Shown here: positions 33,468 to 45,262 of the stretch, piece after piece
How positions within the stretch are numbered: position 1 is the stretch's first letter
Layout of the letters: each line of letters begins with the position of its first letter
NCBI GenBank assembly: GCA_948474755.1
Contig: CAOLHI010000969.1
Coordinates: 1-64,000 of the forward strand
DNA length: 64,000 bases
DNA from: Ctenosaura bakeri
Lineage: Eukaryota; Chordata; Lepidosauria; Squamata; Iguanidae
Direction of reading: 5' to 3'
Made by a program: the position numbers and the translations under genes
Notes under the pieces: generated by a model
What the model was told of the DNA's origin: nothing
The model's database searches: none
What the model saw: only the letters and a program-made list of their open reading frames with translations

Positions 33468-35061
33468 TCAAAGTGTGCTATGTTCAGTAAGGCCTCTAGT
33501 ATCCAGATGCACAACCTGTAGATGCCACCCAACCTTCTGGCTGCATTGTTTAATTTGGGGAACTGTAGACTAGAATGATTGTATTCCAGCACAAGGTCTG
33601 AGGTAGTAGGATTAGCTACTTAGTGTTCTGTTTATGATATTTTGGCAAACAGCATTTCCTGCAGACATCTATGTTACAGAAATACAAAAAAAGCCTTTCA
33701 TTTATTTTCGTTCACAACTTTTGTAGATTATATTTTAGGGTATAAAATCTCCCCCTTACCAAGGAGAAGGAACCTAGATTACAATTGGGCAGTGGGAGGG
33801 GGTGTATTTAAAGACCAATTTTAGATTTTTAACAAGGTTTTAACTAGTAGGCTGCATTCAACTGGGTGAGTAAAAATTATACAGGCAACTTGTAGAAAAA
33901 AGTAAGTGCAACAGTGAGCTGCATTTTAGAATATGGAAGCAAATGTGAAGAAAACTACAGAAAGAATATGGAATATTTGCCTAATAAGCCTGCTTGGGGA
34001 GAAAAAACTTTTGGCTGAGGTAGTCTAGGGCTGCAGTCCCCAAAAATCACTTTTTCCAGGTTTTGCTAATAATGAATGAACATGCAGGCAATCCTGGCTG
34101 TTAGAAAAGAGCAACAAATGTTTATTTGATTTATTAGATTTGTCTCTTCACTGCTTAGGAGGAGAGGGACATTTGTGGGATTTTTCTACCTAATTTGCCA
34201 AAATTGGTAGTGTGCTTCTTGATTTGAGAAGGCGGAGTACCAATTGCTTCTGTACCTGGAAGCAGAATATTATGGGCCAGGTCTCTATGAGTAGGTATAG
34301 AATTGTGTGCTGCTTTAGCTGATATGGCTTCATCCTAAGGAGTCCTGGGATTTCTAGTTTGGCAAGGTACATAGAACTCTGTATTAGAGCATTTGGGTTT
34401 ATGTTCTAAACTACAGTCTTAGAGCTTTCTAGGAACATTTTTAAAATACCAAATTAGAAAGCCTGGTGTTCTGTAAGATAGATCATGGAATTCAAAGTGG
34501 CATCTGTTACTCTGTTTTCAAAAATTTCTCTGCATTGAAGTAGGGCAGAGGTAATTATACTTCATGTTACAGGACAAATTTTATGCGAATTTTTTGTTGG
34601 AAAATTTATTTTAATTTTTCTCTCATCCTTGTAGCATTTAAACTGAGCAGTTCTTTCAAGTTTTGGGGGCAAGTTTTGTCACTGAATTTTTAAAACATGG
34701 GACACATTTCTCAATAGGCTTAACTTTTTTCCTGATTAGAAAGCAAGTACAAACTGGCTCTTTGAGCCACAGGGATGTAAAAGAAGAAATAAGTTATTAG
34801 TGGTGCCCTCCTCTCTATAAATAGTTAAAGGAATTGCCACCAAGGGTTAGTCTCACAACAAACTACAAGTGCATTTTCAAAGAGCTTCTTTTCATTTTTA
34901 ATGTACAAAGAGTTCACGTTTTACTAGAAACGTCAGATGGATTTTCTTTGAACGTAAGAGTTGCTAACTTCCTCTGAATCTTGAGTTGCCCCTTTGGTAG
35001 AGGCTCCTACATTTTCAAAGGTATGTATCAAAGTTTAAAAAAGGAAGAAGCCTGCATACAT
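33468..35061. other. Unassigned; faint TIR-family trace near 34300-34440
   Basis: AGGAGTCCTGGGATTTCTAG near 34337 resembles the core of the palindromic family. Nothing else recognised. Confidence 0.35.
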
Positions 35062-35270
35062 GATAGGGAAATCATAGGAGGCTAAGGTTGGAAGGAACCC
35101 CAAGAGTCACCTATTCAAGTGATTGGCACTAGGGAACATGTACACCAAAACTTCTTCTAACAGGCGATGCTTGCCTGCATCTCCTTGAACAACCTCTGGA
35201 GATCAGGATTGCACCTTTTCCCATAGAAGCTTTGTCCAGCAGGCCTACCAATTCACAGGCATTTCCCTTC
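35062..35270 (-). mobile_element. CR1 LINE 3' end, antisense
   Basis: AATCATAGGAGGCTAAGGTTG and GGAAGGAACCCCAAGAGTCA are the reverse of the CR1 terminus; further words such as TTGAACAACCTCTGGAGATC follow. Confidence 0.65.
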
Positions 35271-35512
35271 TTTAACATTTAACTGACATGTTTCCTGGTT
35301 TTATACTTGCTTTCTAATCAGATTTCATTGTTTTGGAAGTAGCAGTAGGCCTTCTGTAGGCTAACAGTCTGAGTGGTACAAGTGAAGTGGTTAAAAAGAA
35401 CCTGATGAAAGTATAGCAAAGACAATGACAGGAAGAATGTATGTTAGGGTGTGTGGGTTTGTTTAGGAACTACAGTGTGTATCTGTATGTGAGATAGATA
35501 GACAGACAGATA

Positions 35513-35894
35513 CAGTCAGCCCCCCACATTTGCAGGTTTCACTTTTGTGGATTTGATTATTCACAGATTATTTGCTGTCACCTCTGCTGCCTCCCTGTGC
35601 CATTTTTAATAGGGACAGTAAGCCTCATGAGACTGAGAAACTGCAAACGAGGCTTGTAAGTCCCTGTTAAAAATGGTGTGGGATAGCAGTGGAAGTGGCA
35701 GTAAGCTCCACTAGCCACCCAATTCTGCTTTATGAGGGAACCCTGATGCCTCAAAGGAATCCACGGTGGGTTGAATATGGTGAGCATACTTCTTGTGTGT
35801 TAAATATGGTTTGGGAAGGCCTAGAGTTATTCAGTTTTTTCACATTCACAGGGGCCCTGTGCCCCTAACCTTAGTGAATGTGGAGGGATGACTG
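35513..35894. mobile_element. Tc1/mariner (Tigger-like) MITE, TA duplication
   Basis: The left end CAGTCAGCCCCCCACATTTG and the right end GTGGAGGGATGACTG are inverted. TA flanks both sides (35511-35512, 35895-35896). The 382-bp interior has no transposase frame. Terminus and TA target are those of Tigger-like non-autonomous elements. Confidence 0.8.
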
Positions 35895-35918
35895 TATGTC
35901 TGTGCATGCGTACGTATA

Positions 35919-35965
35919 GTGTGTGTGTGTGTACACACACACACACACACACACACATACACACT
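35919..35965. repeat. (GT)n(AC)n palindromic microsatellite
   Basis: GT repeats switch to AC repeats at GTGTACAC, giving an inverted, fully alternating tract. Confidence 0.95.
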
Positions 35966-36240
35966 ATGGTAATGGCATAATGGAACCAAGGTTTGTAGGG
36001 GCAAAGTGCAGGAACTGTTGATTAGCAGAATGATTATGTTATTTCCTACCCTCATCAGCCCCAGACCTCCTTTTCCCGGGTGTGTGGGCTTGGTTAGGAA
36101 TGAGTAATGTATATATGAGACTATGACAGTGGCATAATGGAACCAGGGTTTATAGGGTCCAAGTGCGAGAACATTTTGATTAGTGCAGTGATGATGTTAT
36201 CTTCTATCCCCACCAACACCAAGTATGATTTTCCCCTCTT

Positions 36241-36309
36241 AACTTATCTGCAGTTCTCACACTTTTTTTTTATTTTCTGGGATTAGTGAAGATTAATTGT
36301 CCCAGCAAT
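36241..36309. other. Short unassigned spacer
   Basis: AT-rich; no feature. Confidence 0.4.
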
Positions 36310-37975
36310 AATTTATTATGAGCTGTCTTTGTAATACATCCAGTTACTTTGGGGCAAGCTTTGTATGTAATGTGTTTCCCAGCTGATCATGGAGCATCTC
36401 CACTCTTGGTTTACATTTCCTTTTGATTTCTTTGATCTTGTGGAAGAGGTCTCATTTTGTTGTCATTTTCTATTTCTCTGCATTGATTATGATAGTAGTT
36501 CTCTTTGTCCCGATGCACAAGTCACTGAAGAGTTGTGTTCAGGGTTCTGACCTTATTTCTGTCACATTTTGCTTCTCATCTGTCCATAACTGCTCAAAGA
36601 GTTTCATCTGTTATCCATTGAGGCTCCTCTTTCTTTGTGGCTGCAGATGGTGTCGTTTTTCATTCCTCTCTGGCAATGTCCTTAGCTTCAGTCCAGAGTT
36701 CTTGTGGATCCCAGTCAATTAGGCTTAATACTTCAAATCTATTTTTTCCATTATTTTTAAATTCTAAATTCTAAATTCTAAAGTAAAAATGATTGGCAGG
36801 TTGTATTTTGTCATAATAGTTTGTTTAGTATTCTTTAATTTTACTATAATTTTTGGTCTGTTCCCTCGTCTGTGTCACAATCTGCTGTTCGTCTTGTTTT
36901 TGCAGCAAGAATGGAGCTTCTCAATTTTCTGCTTCTAATCATGTAGTCTATTTGATTTCAATATTGGCCATGAGGTGATGTCCATGTATACCATCGCCTC
37001 TTTGGTTACTTGAAGAATAAGTTTATGAAGAACAAACTGTTGGTCTTCCAAAATTCCATTAGTCACTCTCCTGCTTCATTTGTTGATCCTCTGCCAATTT
37101 TTCATCCAGTCTTTGATTCTACTCTGTTTCCTGGTTTTGCATTCCTAATGGCTATAATGAACATAAAGTCGTGTTTTGGTGTGGGGTCAATTTCGTTCTG
37201 GACTCCAGCATAGAATCTTTCAAACTCTGTTTATTTTACCTCTGTAGTCGGAGCATAAACTCTGGTGATGGTTATATTTTCTCTGAAGTCTTACTGATAT
37301 TAATCAATCAGACTTTGCATTTTATCCTTTGACTGCTTTTGGTACGTGTTTCCTTACTATTAATGCCATCCCATTTCTTCTTAGATTTTCATTTCCTGAG
37401 TAAAACACTGCATAATTATCAGACTCAAAGCGTCCCATTCCTGTCCACTTTAGCTTGTTCAACCCAAGTACTGCAATGTCTGTATATTCTGTTTCTTGTT
37501 TTTCTATGTCTAGCTTCCCCAATTCATGCTTCTCAGATTCCATGTTCCTATAATATGTATTGTGTAGCTTTGGACTTCCCTTTCATGTCTGAGCATATCA
37601 ACAGCTGCACATCCTTTCAACTTGAGTCCAATTGCATGATTAGCCACAGCGCTACTTACAGCTGTTGTCTGCTGTACCCCAGAACTTGTTGAGTGCCTCC
37701 TCCTCATAGGATTTTCATGGTAAAAGACATTTAAAAAGGATTTACTGTGCCACCTTCTGTACAGTACGAACAAGTGTTAGCTATGGTGCCACTACTATTG
37801 TCTCTGCGACATCATCCTCTAGTGTCCGCCCTGCCCTGTTATTGCTGCTACCCAGTAGCTGTTTGGAACATTTAGCCTGGCTCCTCAGTGAAAGCTTATC
37901 TGACACAGGAGACCCTCTTACCTCACAGAGGCAAACAATCCCACCACCACAGGGAAGTAGGGCCATAGTGGCACT
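36310..37975 (-). mobile_element. Bov-B (RTE clade) LINE, 5' part with endonuclease region
   Basis: Read on the minus strand, it contains TWNLRSMNWGS, the start of the Bov-B APE endonuclease (T-W-N-x-R-S-M). It continues with VLGLNKLKWTGMGRF, NENLRRNGMALIV, QNEIDPTPKHDFMFII and NQIDYMIRSRKLRSS. These are the endonuclease blocks in order. The usual GDWNA motif is altered, and the frame is broken by several shifts and stops. The reverse transcriptase and 3' tail are absent, so this copy cannot supply them. Positions 37775-37975 may be the 5' untranslated part. Confidence 0.85.
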
Positions 37976-38388
37976 TACAGTGTGATCCCATATAATGCTT
38001 CCTCAGAAGTAAATGCTATTGTTCTCAGTAAAATGTACTCATAGGTAGGTTGCAAATGTAGTCATAATGATGGTGGTGGTGGGATTATACAGTCTAGTGC
38101 ATGTACTGAAATTATCTCTGTGATGTTCTCCAAGTCCAGACCCATCTTGCTGGAAGATGAGTTCTGTAATCAGTCATGGCTCGTTTAACCAAGAATGTGA
38201 TGACTCAGTCTGACTTCTAGTTAAAATGTATTTTTTCTTCTGAGCCGACCAAAATAAATAAATAAATAAATCTGCACCTCTTGATAATTTCTATAAACTA
38301 TACTATTAAAGCCAGAGTTATATAATTATCATATGTAGAAACAATTCAGTTTTTTGTTCTTTTTTTGAGTAGAGTTAGTAGAGTTACT
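37976..38388. other. Unassigned; small interspersed fragment near 37990-38055
   Basis: CCTCAGAAGTAAATGCTATTG and ACTCATAGGTAGGTTGC resemble a very common squamate repeat. Related traces are near 5630, 6690 and 46470. Family not named. Confidence 0.4.
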
Positions 38389-38585
38389 GGTAGGCCTACC
38401 CAGTCTAGTTTTAGTTGTGTTTTTAATTGTTTTTAATCATACTTTAACTGTATTTTAATTGTACTTTTAACTATGATATAGTTTAATTATAGTATATCTG
38501 TATCAATTACTCTAAATATATTTAACAATGACTTTTAACTCCATCTATTCTGTACCCCGCCTCGAGTCTTGCGAAGAGGTGGGGC
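38389..38585 (+). mobile_element. LINE 3' end, second copy
   Basis: Same sequence as 23636-23900: GCCTACCCAGTCTAGTTTTA, then TCTGTACCCCGCCTCGAGTC and GCGAAGAGGTGG. Confidence 0.75.
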
Positions 38586-38589
38586 TGTT

Positions 38590-38610
38590 TGTTGTTGTTG
38601 CTGCTGCTAT

Positions 38611-38654
<44 letters not shown>

Positions 38655-38657
38655 TTA
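38590..38657. repeat. Trinucleotide microsatellite (GTT)n(GCT)n(ACT)n
   Basis: The main block is about 14 ACT units at 38611-38655, expanded at the LINE tail. Confidence 0.95.
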
Positions 38658-38775
38658 CCAGCTACTTTTTGGCAATGAATAATCAAGTTTGTTTAATACA
38701 GCAGTGGACACTAGTGGCACTCAAGTTGTTTCCTTGAGAAAGACAGGATATGACTGGAATATAAATAATATCTGT

Positions 38776-38806
38776 TTATCTATCTATCTGTCTATCTATC
38801 TATCTA
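38776..38806. repeat. (TATC)n microsatellite
   Basis: About seven units with one TGTC interruption. Confidence 0.9.
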
Positions 38807-38934
38807 ACCACAGAAACTGGTTTAGAACTGAAATAGCTCTTAGGAGAAAGATGGAAAGGAGATATAGAACTGAGTTTTATTAGCATAGTGTTGACACTGA
38901 ACTCTAGAACTATAGATAACCTTTTGTAGTAGTT

Positions 38935-39370
38935 TCGTTTAGATATTAAACAGTGTAGGATAGAAAAAATGAGACCTGAGGAACCGCACAAGCAAACAGC
39001 CAGAGAACTGAACAGGTATCCTCCAGCACCACCTTCTGAGTTCTCTCCTCCAGGAAGGACTGAAATTGCAGTAAAACAGGGTCCTCAAGTCCCATCCCAG
39101 AGAGACAGCCAAAAGGATACTGTGATCAGTGGTATCAAAAACTGCTGACAGCTCCAGTAGAACCAACAGGAACACGCCCTTCCTGTCCAGTTCCCATTAC
39201 AGGGATCTGCCAATGTCGTCAAAACAGTCTTAGTCCCATAAACAGGGCTAAGCCATATTGAAATGAATCCAGAGTCCATTTCATCCAGGAATCCCTGGAG
39301 TTAGTTGAGAGAACACAACAGAATCTTGGACAGAAAAGGGATATTGGAGACTTCCACGATCCTCCTCATC
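38935..39370 (-). mobile_element. L2 LINE reverse-transcriptase fragment
   Basis: The minus-strand frame at 38939-39175 holds LLVLLELSAVFDTTDHSILL, the L2 block normally LLLDLSAAFDTVDHxxLL. It ends PTLFNI, the normal PMLFNIY. Further upstream are KTVLTTLADPCNGNWTG and the PVYGTKT block in another frame. The copy is frameshifted and lacks the YADD box. Confidence 0.75.
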
Positions 39371-39893
39371 TTAATATCAGATTGAAACATTTCAGGGGCA
39401 ATAGTGTTCATAACTAAACTATGCTCAAATGGAAGTTCTGAGAGAATAATATGTCCCTACATACATGCTATATACATGACCCCCAAGTTTGTTTGTTTGT
39501 TTGTAGTACTATGGTATCATGAAAAAAATATCCATCAGCCATGAACAAGGTGTTAATTTTTTGACACATTTTTAAAAGTTTCTGATTTTGTTAAGTAAGC
39601 AAAACAAAATATAATTTGACTTCAACAACTTAGAAGATGTTATTACCAGTAGCCTGCAGCTAGGAGGGATGCCAGTCACATAGGGACGGGGGAGGGACAA
39701 TGGGGGGTGGTGTGCCCCCGTGGCAGTTTTTGGGGGGCACAGCAGCTCTTTGCTTGCCCCCCATGCACTGTAGCCCCCCTCCATGCACTCCAAGCTCCAC
39801 CACTGAGGAATGCCTCACCCCACAGTGATAGGACGAAGCCTCTTCCCTTTCAGATCAAGGGCTTTAACTGATATTTATACTGGAGATACCATG
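39371..39893. other. Unassigned sequence
   Basis: A G/C-rich patch with GGGGGG and CCCCCC runs lies at 39680-39780. No gene. Confidence 0.35.
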
Positions 39894-40093
39894 GGTTTTT
39901 CCACCTTTCATGGTTATAGTGCTATTATTCCACTTTCAATATCCTGTGGAATTCTGGGGTTTGTAGTTTACCAGAGCCAAATAGCTCTCTGGCTAAGAAT
40001 TCTAAATGCCCCTCTCTAAACTGCAAATCCCAGAATTCCACAGGATATTGAAAGTGGAATAATAGCACAATAACAGTGTTGTGTAGAAATGGC
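39894..40093. mobile_element. 200-bp palindromic TIR element
   Basis: The arms CCACTTTCAATATCCTGTGG and CCACAGGATATTGAAAGTGG are perfect inverses over 20 bases. The left end GGTTTTTCCACC is changed; the right end is TGTAGAAATGGC. Flanks CCATG/CCTTG match at four of five. Confidence 0.85.
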
Positions 40094-40939
40094 CCTTGAG
40101 AAATGCAGGACAATTTTCTGTTGTAAATGGGTATATTAAAAAAAAAGTAATTATGAAAAAAAGTAATTTAGTTTTTTTAAAAAACTTAATTCACTGAAGG
40201 TAAAGCAGTAGAGGAAAACAGAATGACTTAGAAAACTTAAAACTTAAACTTAAAATCCCTCAAATAACGGATGGAAATGTATTGTGGGAGTTGCATTTCC
40301 AGGAGGCCCAACCTCTATTTTGTCTTTGCATTTCCTCCCTTTTCTAAGCAACAACAAATGGAATTGAGTGGGAGAACTAAAATATGATTAAATATATAAT
40401 TATACGTATAATATATAATTAAATTAAATATAATTAAACCAAGAGAGATATCAGGAGAAACATCATTCCCTCTTGGGAAAATTATATTATGGAACTGTCA
40501 AGGTAAATGAGGTGAAGGTGTGTGTAAAGTTTATCTAATCATCTATATAAAATGTTCACAATCAAACACAAGCCAGTGTTTCTGATGACGGGCTATTAAC
40601 GAACTACTAATGACCTGGCTATTCATCAACTAGGAGGCTTTTAAAAATCCCATAAAAACCAGCCACATCTTACATTTGAACTCTCTCCTCCTTTCTCTTT
40701 TTTTCATGAAGTTTTTTTTAAAAAAATTTTTGGAAAGGAATAAATAACCTGGTTTAAGCAATATTTAACCTACTACATCGCTCACATACCGTTGAACTGT
40801 ACCTCAGAAAATCTCTGCCCGATTTGCTAGTGTATATCTTAGATATATACCACCAAGTGAAAATATTCCTACCCCCTGAGATAATAAATGTAGCAGAAAC
40901 TAAGCCACAGGTTAAGAATCCCCATACATATTCACATTC
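40094..40939. other. Unassigned AT-rich sequence
   Basis: A TATAATTA-rich stretch occupies 40384-40440. No gene recognised. Confidence 0.4.
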
Positions 40940-41125
40940 TGTCATTTATTGTTTTTAATTTATTAATTGGACAACCTGCCTTTCTGCAAAAAGAAAAGCA
41001 CTTAAGGCAGCTCATGATTATCAAATTCAAAATAAAAACACACAGAAATAAAATAAAAAACTAAATTCAAAACTCAATTAAAATGCAGCTAAAAATATGA
41101 AAATAAAATAAAATTCAGTCGGTCA
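40940..41125 (-). mobile_element. LINE 3' tail, antisense
   Basis: TTTAATTTATTAATTGGACA, CCTGCCTTTCTGCAAAAAG and A-rich AAAATAAAAT words. Confidence 0.5.
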
Positions 41126-41416
41126 AAACCCCTTCAACAATAACCCAGATAAAATGCCAAAAGCATGTCTGAATGAAAGAGGGGTAAAGGTGGCTGCCTT
41201 CCACACAATATGCGCATGAGCATGTAACCATCATCTATACAGCCAATATTGCATAGTGGCTACACCATCACATTAAAACAAAGAAGAAGCAGGTGCCAGT
41301 GCCTACTGTGTGAGGAAGTTCATTGGGTGACCTTCAGATCATTTGCTGTCTTTGGTCAAACCTATCCCATTGAGTTGTGAACGTAAAAGGGATAGGAGGA
41401 GCAAGAACTGTCTATG
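41126..41416. other. Unassigned spacer
   Basis: No feature recognised. Confidence 0.35.
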
Positions 41417-41833
41417 GTCCTTTCCGCAGGACAACACTCTCACACATCGTCCTGTCACAATCCTGGCAGTGCCTCTGCCGGATGGGAGTGTGTTTGCAAC
41501 GCTCCTATCTGCGCTCGGCTGGCTGCCTGTGGAAGGCAGTGTGAGGGATTTGCCCCTTTCTTCCACACTGCAACTGGTCTTCTTCCCATTTGCTTCAATG
41601 AGGATGGAAGCACATGATCACCCTTCTGGCCCTTCTGCCTGGCTGGCTGTGACAGAAGGCTTGTGCAATTGCGGGGTCATCGACAGAGTTATTCCATCAA
41701 GGATATACCCCATGTTTGTGCTGGCTGGCGATGGGAGAAGGGCTGGACTGCGATGATGTCGTGCAGAACCGTTGTCATGGTTCTGCTTCTCTTGTGTCCC
41801 CATGCCAGGGGAACACCACCCTGTGGAAAGGAC
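41417..41833. mobile_element. 417-bp TIR element
   Basis: Termini GTCCTTTCCGCAG and CTGTGGAAAGGAC are inverse with one mismatch. Flanks CTATG and CAGTG match at three of five. A frame of 137 codons crosses it but has no family resemblance. Confidence 0.75.
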
Positions 41834-42744
41834 CAGTGTCATTTCAAGGTCCTTTGGAGGAAAGAGAGAATTTAAATGAAATAAAAATAACTAAACTTTT
41901 AATAGACTGAAAAAAGTTGACTTGCAAATTACAACACATCGTTTTTCCTTAGGAAGGCAAGAACAAGTTAGTGGGTCTGGGCTATTATCAAGAAATTTGT
42001 GCAGGGAAAAACATGTTTCCTGTGCAAAAAAAAAAAAAAAAAAAGTTGCTCTGTGTCTAAATCATCCATATGTAAATTTTATGGCTAGTAAGTCCCCAAT
42101 TATAGCATTTATTCTCCAAGTATCAGGATTTTCTGAACAGAAAAACTTATTTCCACATTTTCTATGTTGAAAATTTTTTTGCGGTGGGAAGAAACCTGCT
42201 AAAATTACTCATTGCTTCATTTGAAAATAAAATTGACAAAGAATTACATTTCAATTTCTTTGTAAAGATATCATACACAGCATTGGACTGCATTTCATAG
42301 CTGTGGAAATTGTAACCTGCCATGTCAGACACAGACCACCCACTAAATAATGTGGTTGCAGCAGACTTTTCCATGTCAAACATTTATATGATGTGTGGTC
42401 AGTATAGGAGCAAGGCTGGTAAGGACTGTGATGAAGTTGCTTTTGGGTCAGTTTATTGGAATTCAAGTGCAGCTTGATGTTGGGTTACTAGGCAACAAAG
42501 TAGCATCACACATTTTCAGTCAGTAATTTTCCTCTGCCCAGCTTGACCTTTCACTCACATCAGGTTCCATTTTATATCAGTACCAATTAATGAATGTGCC
42601 AATTAAATAATATTTCACTAATTAAACTATATCAATCTCGTGGGTATGCAGGGCTTTTTTATTACAGCTCTCTTAATTCGTTGATATTGACCATTCTGGC
42701 TAGGACTGATGAGAGTAGTCGTCTGTATCATGGAGGATACAAAG
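41834..42744. other. Unassigned; poly-A and a MITE half
   Basis: Poly-A at 42026-42044. GGCTAGGACTGATGAGAGTA near 42698 is a fragment of the hAT-like family at 2301-2437. Confidence 0.4.
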
Positions 42745-43519
42745 GCCCTTTTTACACCTTACCTTGATAGCATGACAAACTAGAGCCCTCACAGTATTGC
42801 CAATATTGCAAGAGGCCCAGTAGAGAGCCCCTTGCAGTCTGCACATGGTAGGGCATTCGCAAGAGAGCACCAGTCCCCACCCGGTGCCTTGTCCGCATGT
42901 TGGCATCCTGGGCCATGCCCAGGTCCCACCCTGTCCCCCCACCACCACCCCTGATTGGTCGGTGGTTTTTCTTTTCATTTTTATTGTTTCATCAACGGTC
43001 GTGCTAACGTTAGCACGATAGATCCTGCCAACAGGCTGTTTCATACTACATTGGTAACGTGCTAACGTGCTAATGATAGCGCTGAGTTTTTTAAAAAACC
43101 ACAGTCAGCCAGACCCCGGGGGCTGCTGTCGTCTTGAATGTGATTGGCGACACAGCCCCGGGGTGGCCTCTCATGGCAACGTGTCATGCAGTGTTCCCTG
43201 CTGTGATGAGGGCAGCAACCAGCCTGCTGCTGGGCCGAGTGTCCCCTGGGAGTTGCTGCATGAGGGACAGGCAGCAGGGACTGCCCACACCCCACCCACT
43301 CCCGGGTCCTTCCCGGAAGCACACCGGACAATGGCTCCGCAGGCCCTCTGATCGCATGACCAATGTGTGAAAGGGAGGTTATTTATAAGAAAACGTGCTA
43401 TCAGCACTATCTGTGGCTGTGATAGCACCTGGTTCGCCAGAACATCATGCGGTATGGCGGCTCATGAAGGGGGGAGGGAGCATGCCTAATACGCTTTAAA
43501 AACGTTGTGCAAAAAGGGC
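42745..43519. mobile_element. 775-bp TIR element, longest copy in the window
   Basis: It begins GCCCTTTTTACACCTTACCT and ends TTGTGCAAAAAGGGC. Flanks CAAAG and CTAAG match at four of five. The interior holds a 20-bp perfect palindrome at 42999-43018 and nearby repeats of ACGTGCTAACGTGCTAA. Frames up to 114 codons occur on both strands, with no DDE or hAT transposase motif seen. Confidence 0.8.
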
Positions 43520-44860
43520 CTAAGTTTCCTACCTCAGATTTAAAGGAATATCTGGGCATCCATGCTCTCTTCTGCACAGTTAGTGCATGTAGCCAGAAGC
43601 TCTTTGGAAACACAAAGCAGAAGAAGTTAGACACTCAGCTATAGCCAGAATATAGAAATAAGAGGTGTTAGTGTGCTGCCAACTTGCACTATATGCTAGG
43701 GACAGGGCAAAACGAATGTTAATTGACTGGTACAGTTGGAGTATTGGGGATTGTATGTAAGGTAGTGTCGAAAGCCCCTCAAAAGTCCTCGAAATTATAC
43801 AGTGACACCTTCTGCATCCAGCTGAATGGATGTTGAAGAATTTGAATTCATGTACTTTGAGGGGTGTGTGTGTGTGTGTGTGTATTCCTGTTGCTTATGT
43901 GGATGTTTACCTTCCATAATCACTGTAAGAGAACTGAGGACTCCAGTAAGGATACATCATTATTAGGAGTTGAAAAAAACCCTCATTATTATATGCTGAA
44001 CACAACAGAGAACAGACATAGTGCCTAAAAGATGGAGCTGTGAATCCAGACATCCCCAGTGTAAATTTTGCCTCAAGCTTATTAGGCGGCCTCCGGCAAA
44101 CTACTCTTTCTCAGACTCATCCCCCTTATCTCAAATTTTGGGAATATAATATTGACATGCTGTAGGATTCTAGTAAGGACATGAGAATGCATGTGAAGTG
44201 GTTTGAGCAAGTGAAATGTATACATCTATGTCATCCTCATCATCTCTGTTGTCATCAGTCTGTCCAATCATTCATACAGGAAGCTTTATTGCATAAATGA
44301 GTATTAACAAAGTGGCTGTGGTCTGATGTGAGTTGAATATATCTCCAAATAAAAGTGCCTAGGATTTTTAGGCAGTTAGGATTATTATGAATGCCAAGTG
44401 GCAGAATGATGATTTATAGGAATGGCTCTGGAATCAGGCATAGAACAGTGGATTCTCTTGCAGATGTTCACATTAAGATTTTATAACAGCTAATACCTTT
44501 TTCTGTAATCATTGTTCTGTGAAAATACTTTACTAAATGAACTGTAATCCTTAAACTGTAATCCTATACTTATTTACCTTGCAATGGTACTCGGAGGGCC
44601 TTACTTGTGAGCAGAAGTGCAAAGAGTTGTGCTGTGAATGCAGCTACTTTCTCTTCTATTTTTTTGATCACTAAAGAATTCTTGTTCAGAATAAATCATG
44701 CAGTGTATGTTCAAATATACCAAAACCAAAGGTTTGGTACCAGTAGCATACAAAATTAGCCATTGGTGGTGCATAATCCTCCAATTTTACTTCTTTTCTT
44801 TTTCATTAAAATCTAGCAGTGCTGTGCTGGAAAATGCTATGACATTAGGCAATTCAGAAA
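43520..44860. other. Unassigned; (GT)n at 43864-43883
   Basis: No gene or interspersed repeat recognised. Confidence 0.4.
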
Positions 44861-45262
44861 TTAGCTGCAACTTTTGACATTGAAAAACAAAAGCATGCAC
44901 AATACTTTGAATACATAGTAGATTTGTCTTTTTTCTTCATAGCACAGTTCTTCACATAGCTTTGGTGGGAGATCCCAAAATCCGATCCATTGGCCATGGG
45001 AGGTGTAATCCAGCACATTTATAGGCACAAGCTTAGGAGTGGCTGGTCTAAAATCTGTGTTATCATTAAATTCCATTTGTACCTTTATAATGTTTCCATG
45101 CATAGTAATCATATCATAAAATGAAATCACAGCATGGTATATTCCAAAAGGTGGTCTTGAGAAATATATCTTTGTAATACAGGCATGTACTTCAGTCAAC
45201 TGGTGGCAGCTTTCTGTGCCATGTAGAAGCATGTTCTGAAAAATACTTGGCCAGTTCTGCAT
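44861..45262 (-). pseudogene. 133-codon open frame of unknown origin
   Basis: This is the most protein-like unassigned frame: mixed composition, no low complexity, and blocks such as KIYFSRPPFGIYHAVISFYD and LDYTSHGQWIGFWDLPP. A TAA lies shortly upstream. On the minus strand, a pyrimidine-rich stretch ending TGTAAAATGCAG precedes the frame and could be a splice acceptor. I do not recognise the family. It may be a lone exon, a decayed retrocopy, part of a transposon, or chance. Confidence 0.3.

Larger units (their letters stand above)
35450..36240 (+). repeat. Duplicated 160-bp segment, first copy split by a MITE
   Basis: Copy 2 (36079-36240) reads GTGTGTGGGCTTGGTTAGGA, then GTGGCATAATGGAACCAGGG and on to TTTTCCCC. 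Copy 1 has the same order but in two pieces: 35450-35495 and 35966-36077. Between the pieces lie GATA/GACA repeats, a Tigger-like MITE and a GT/AC microsatellite. Confidence 0.75.

Noticed and set aside
41343..41756. 137-codon + strand frame
   Set aside because: It covers most of a TIR element; no transposase motif.
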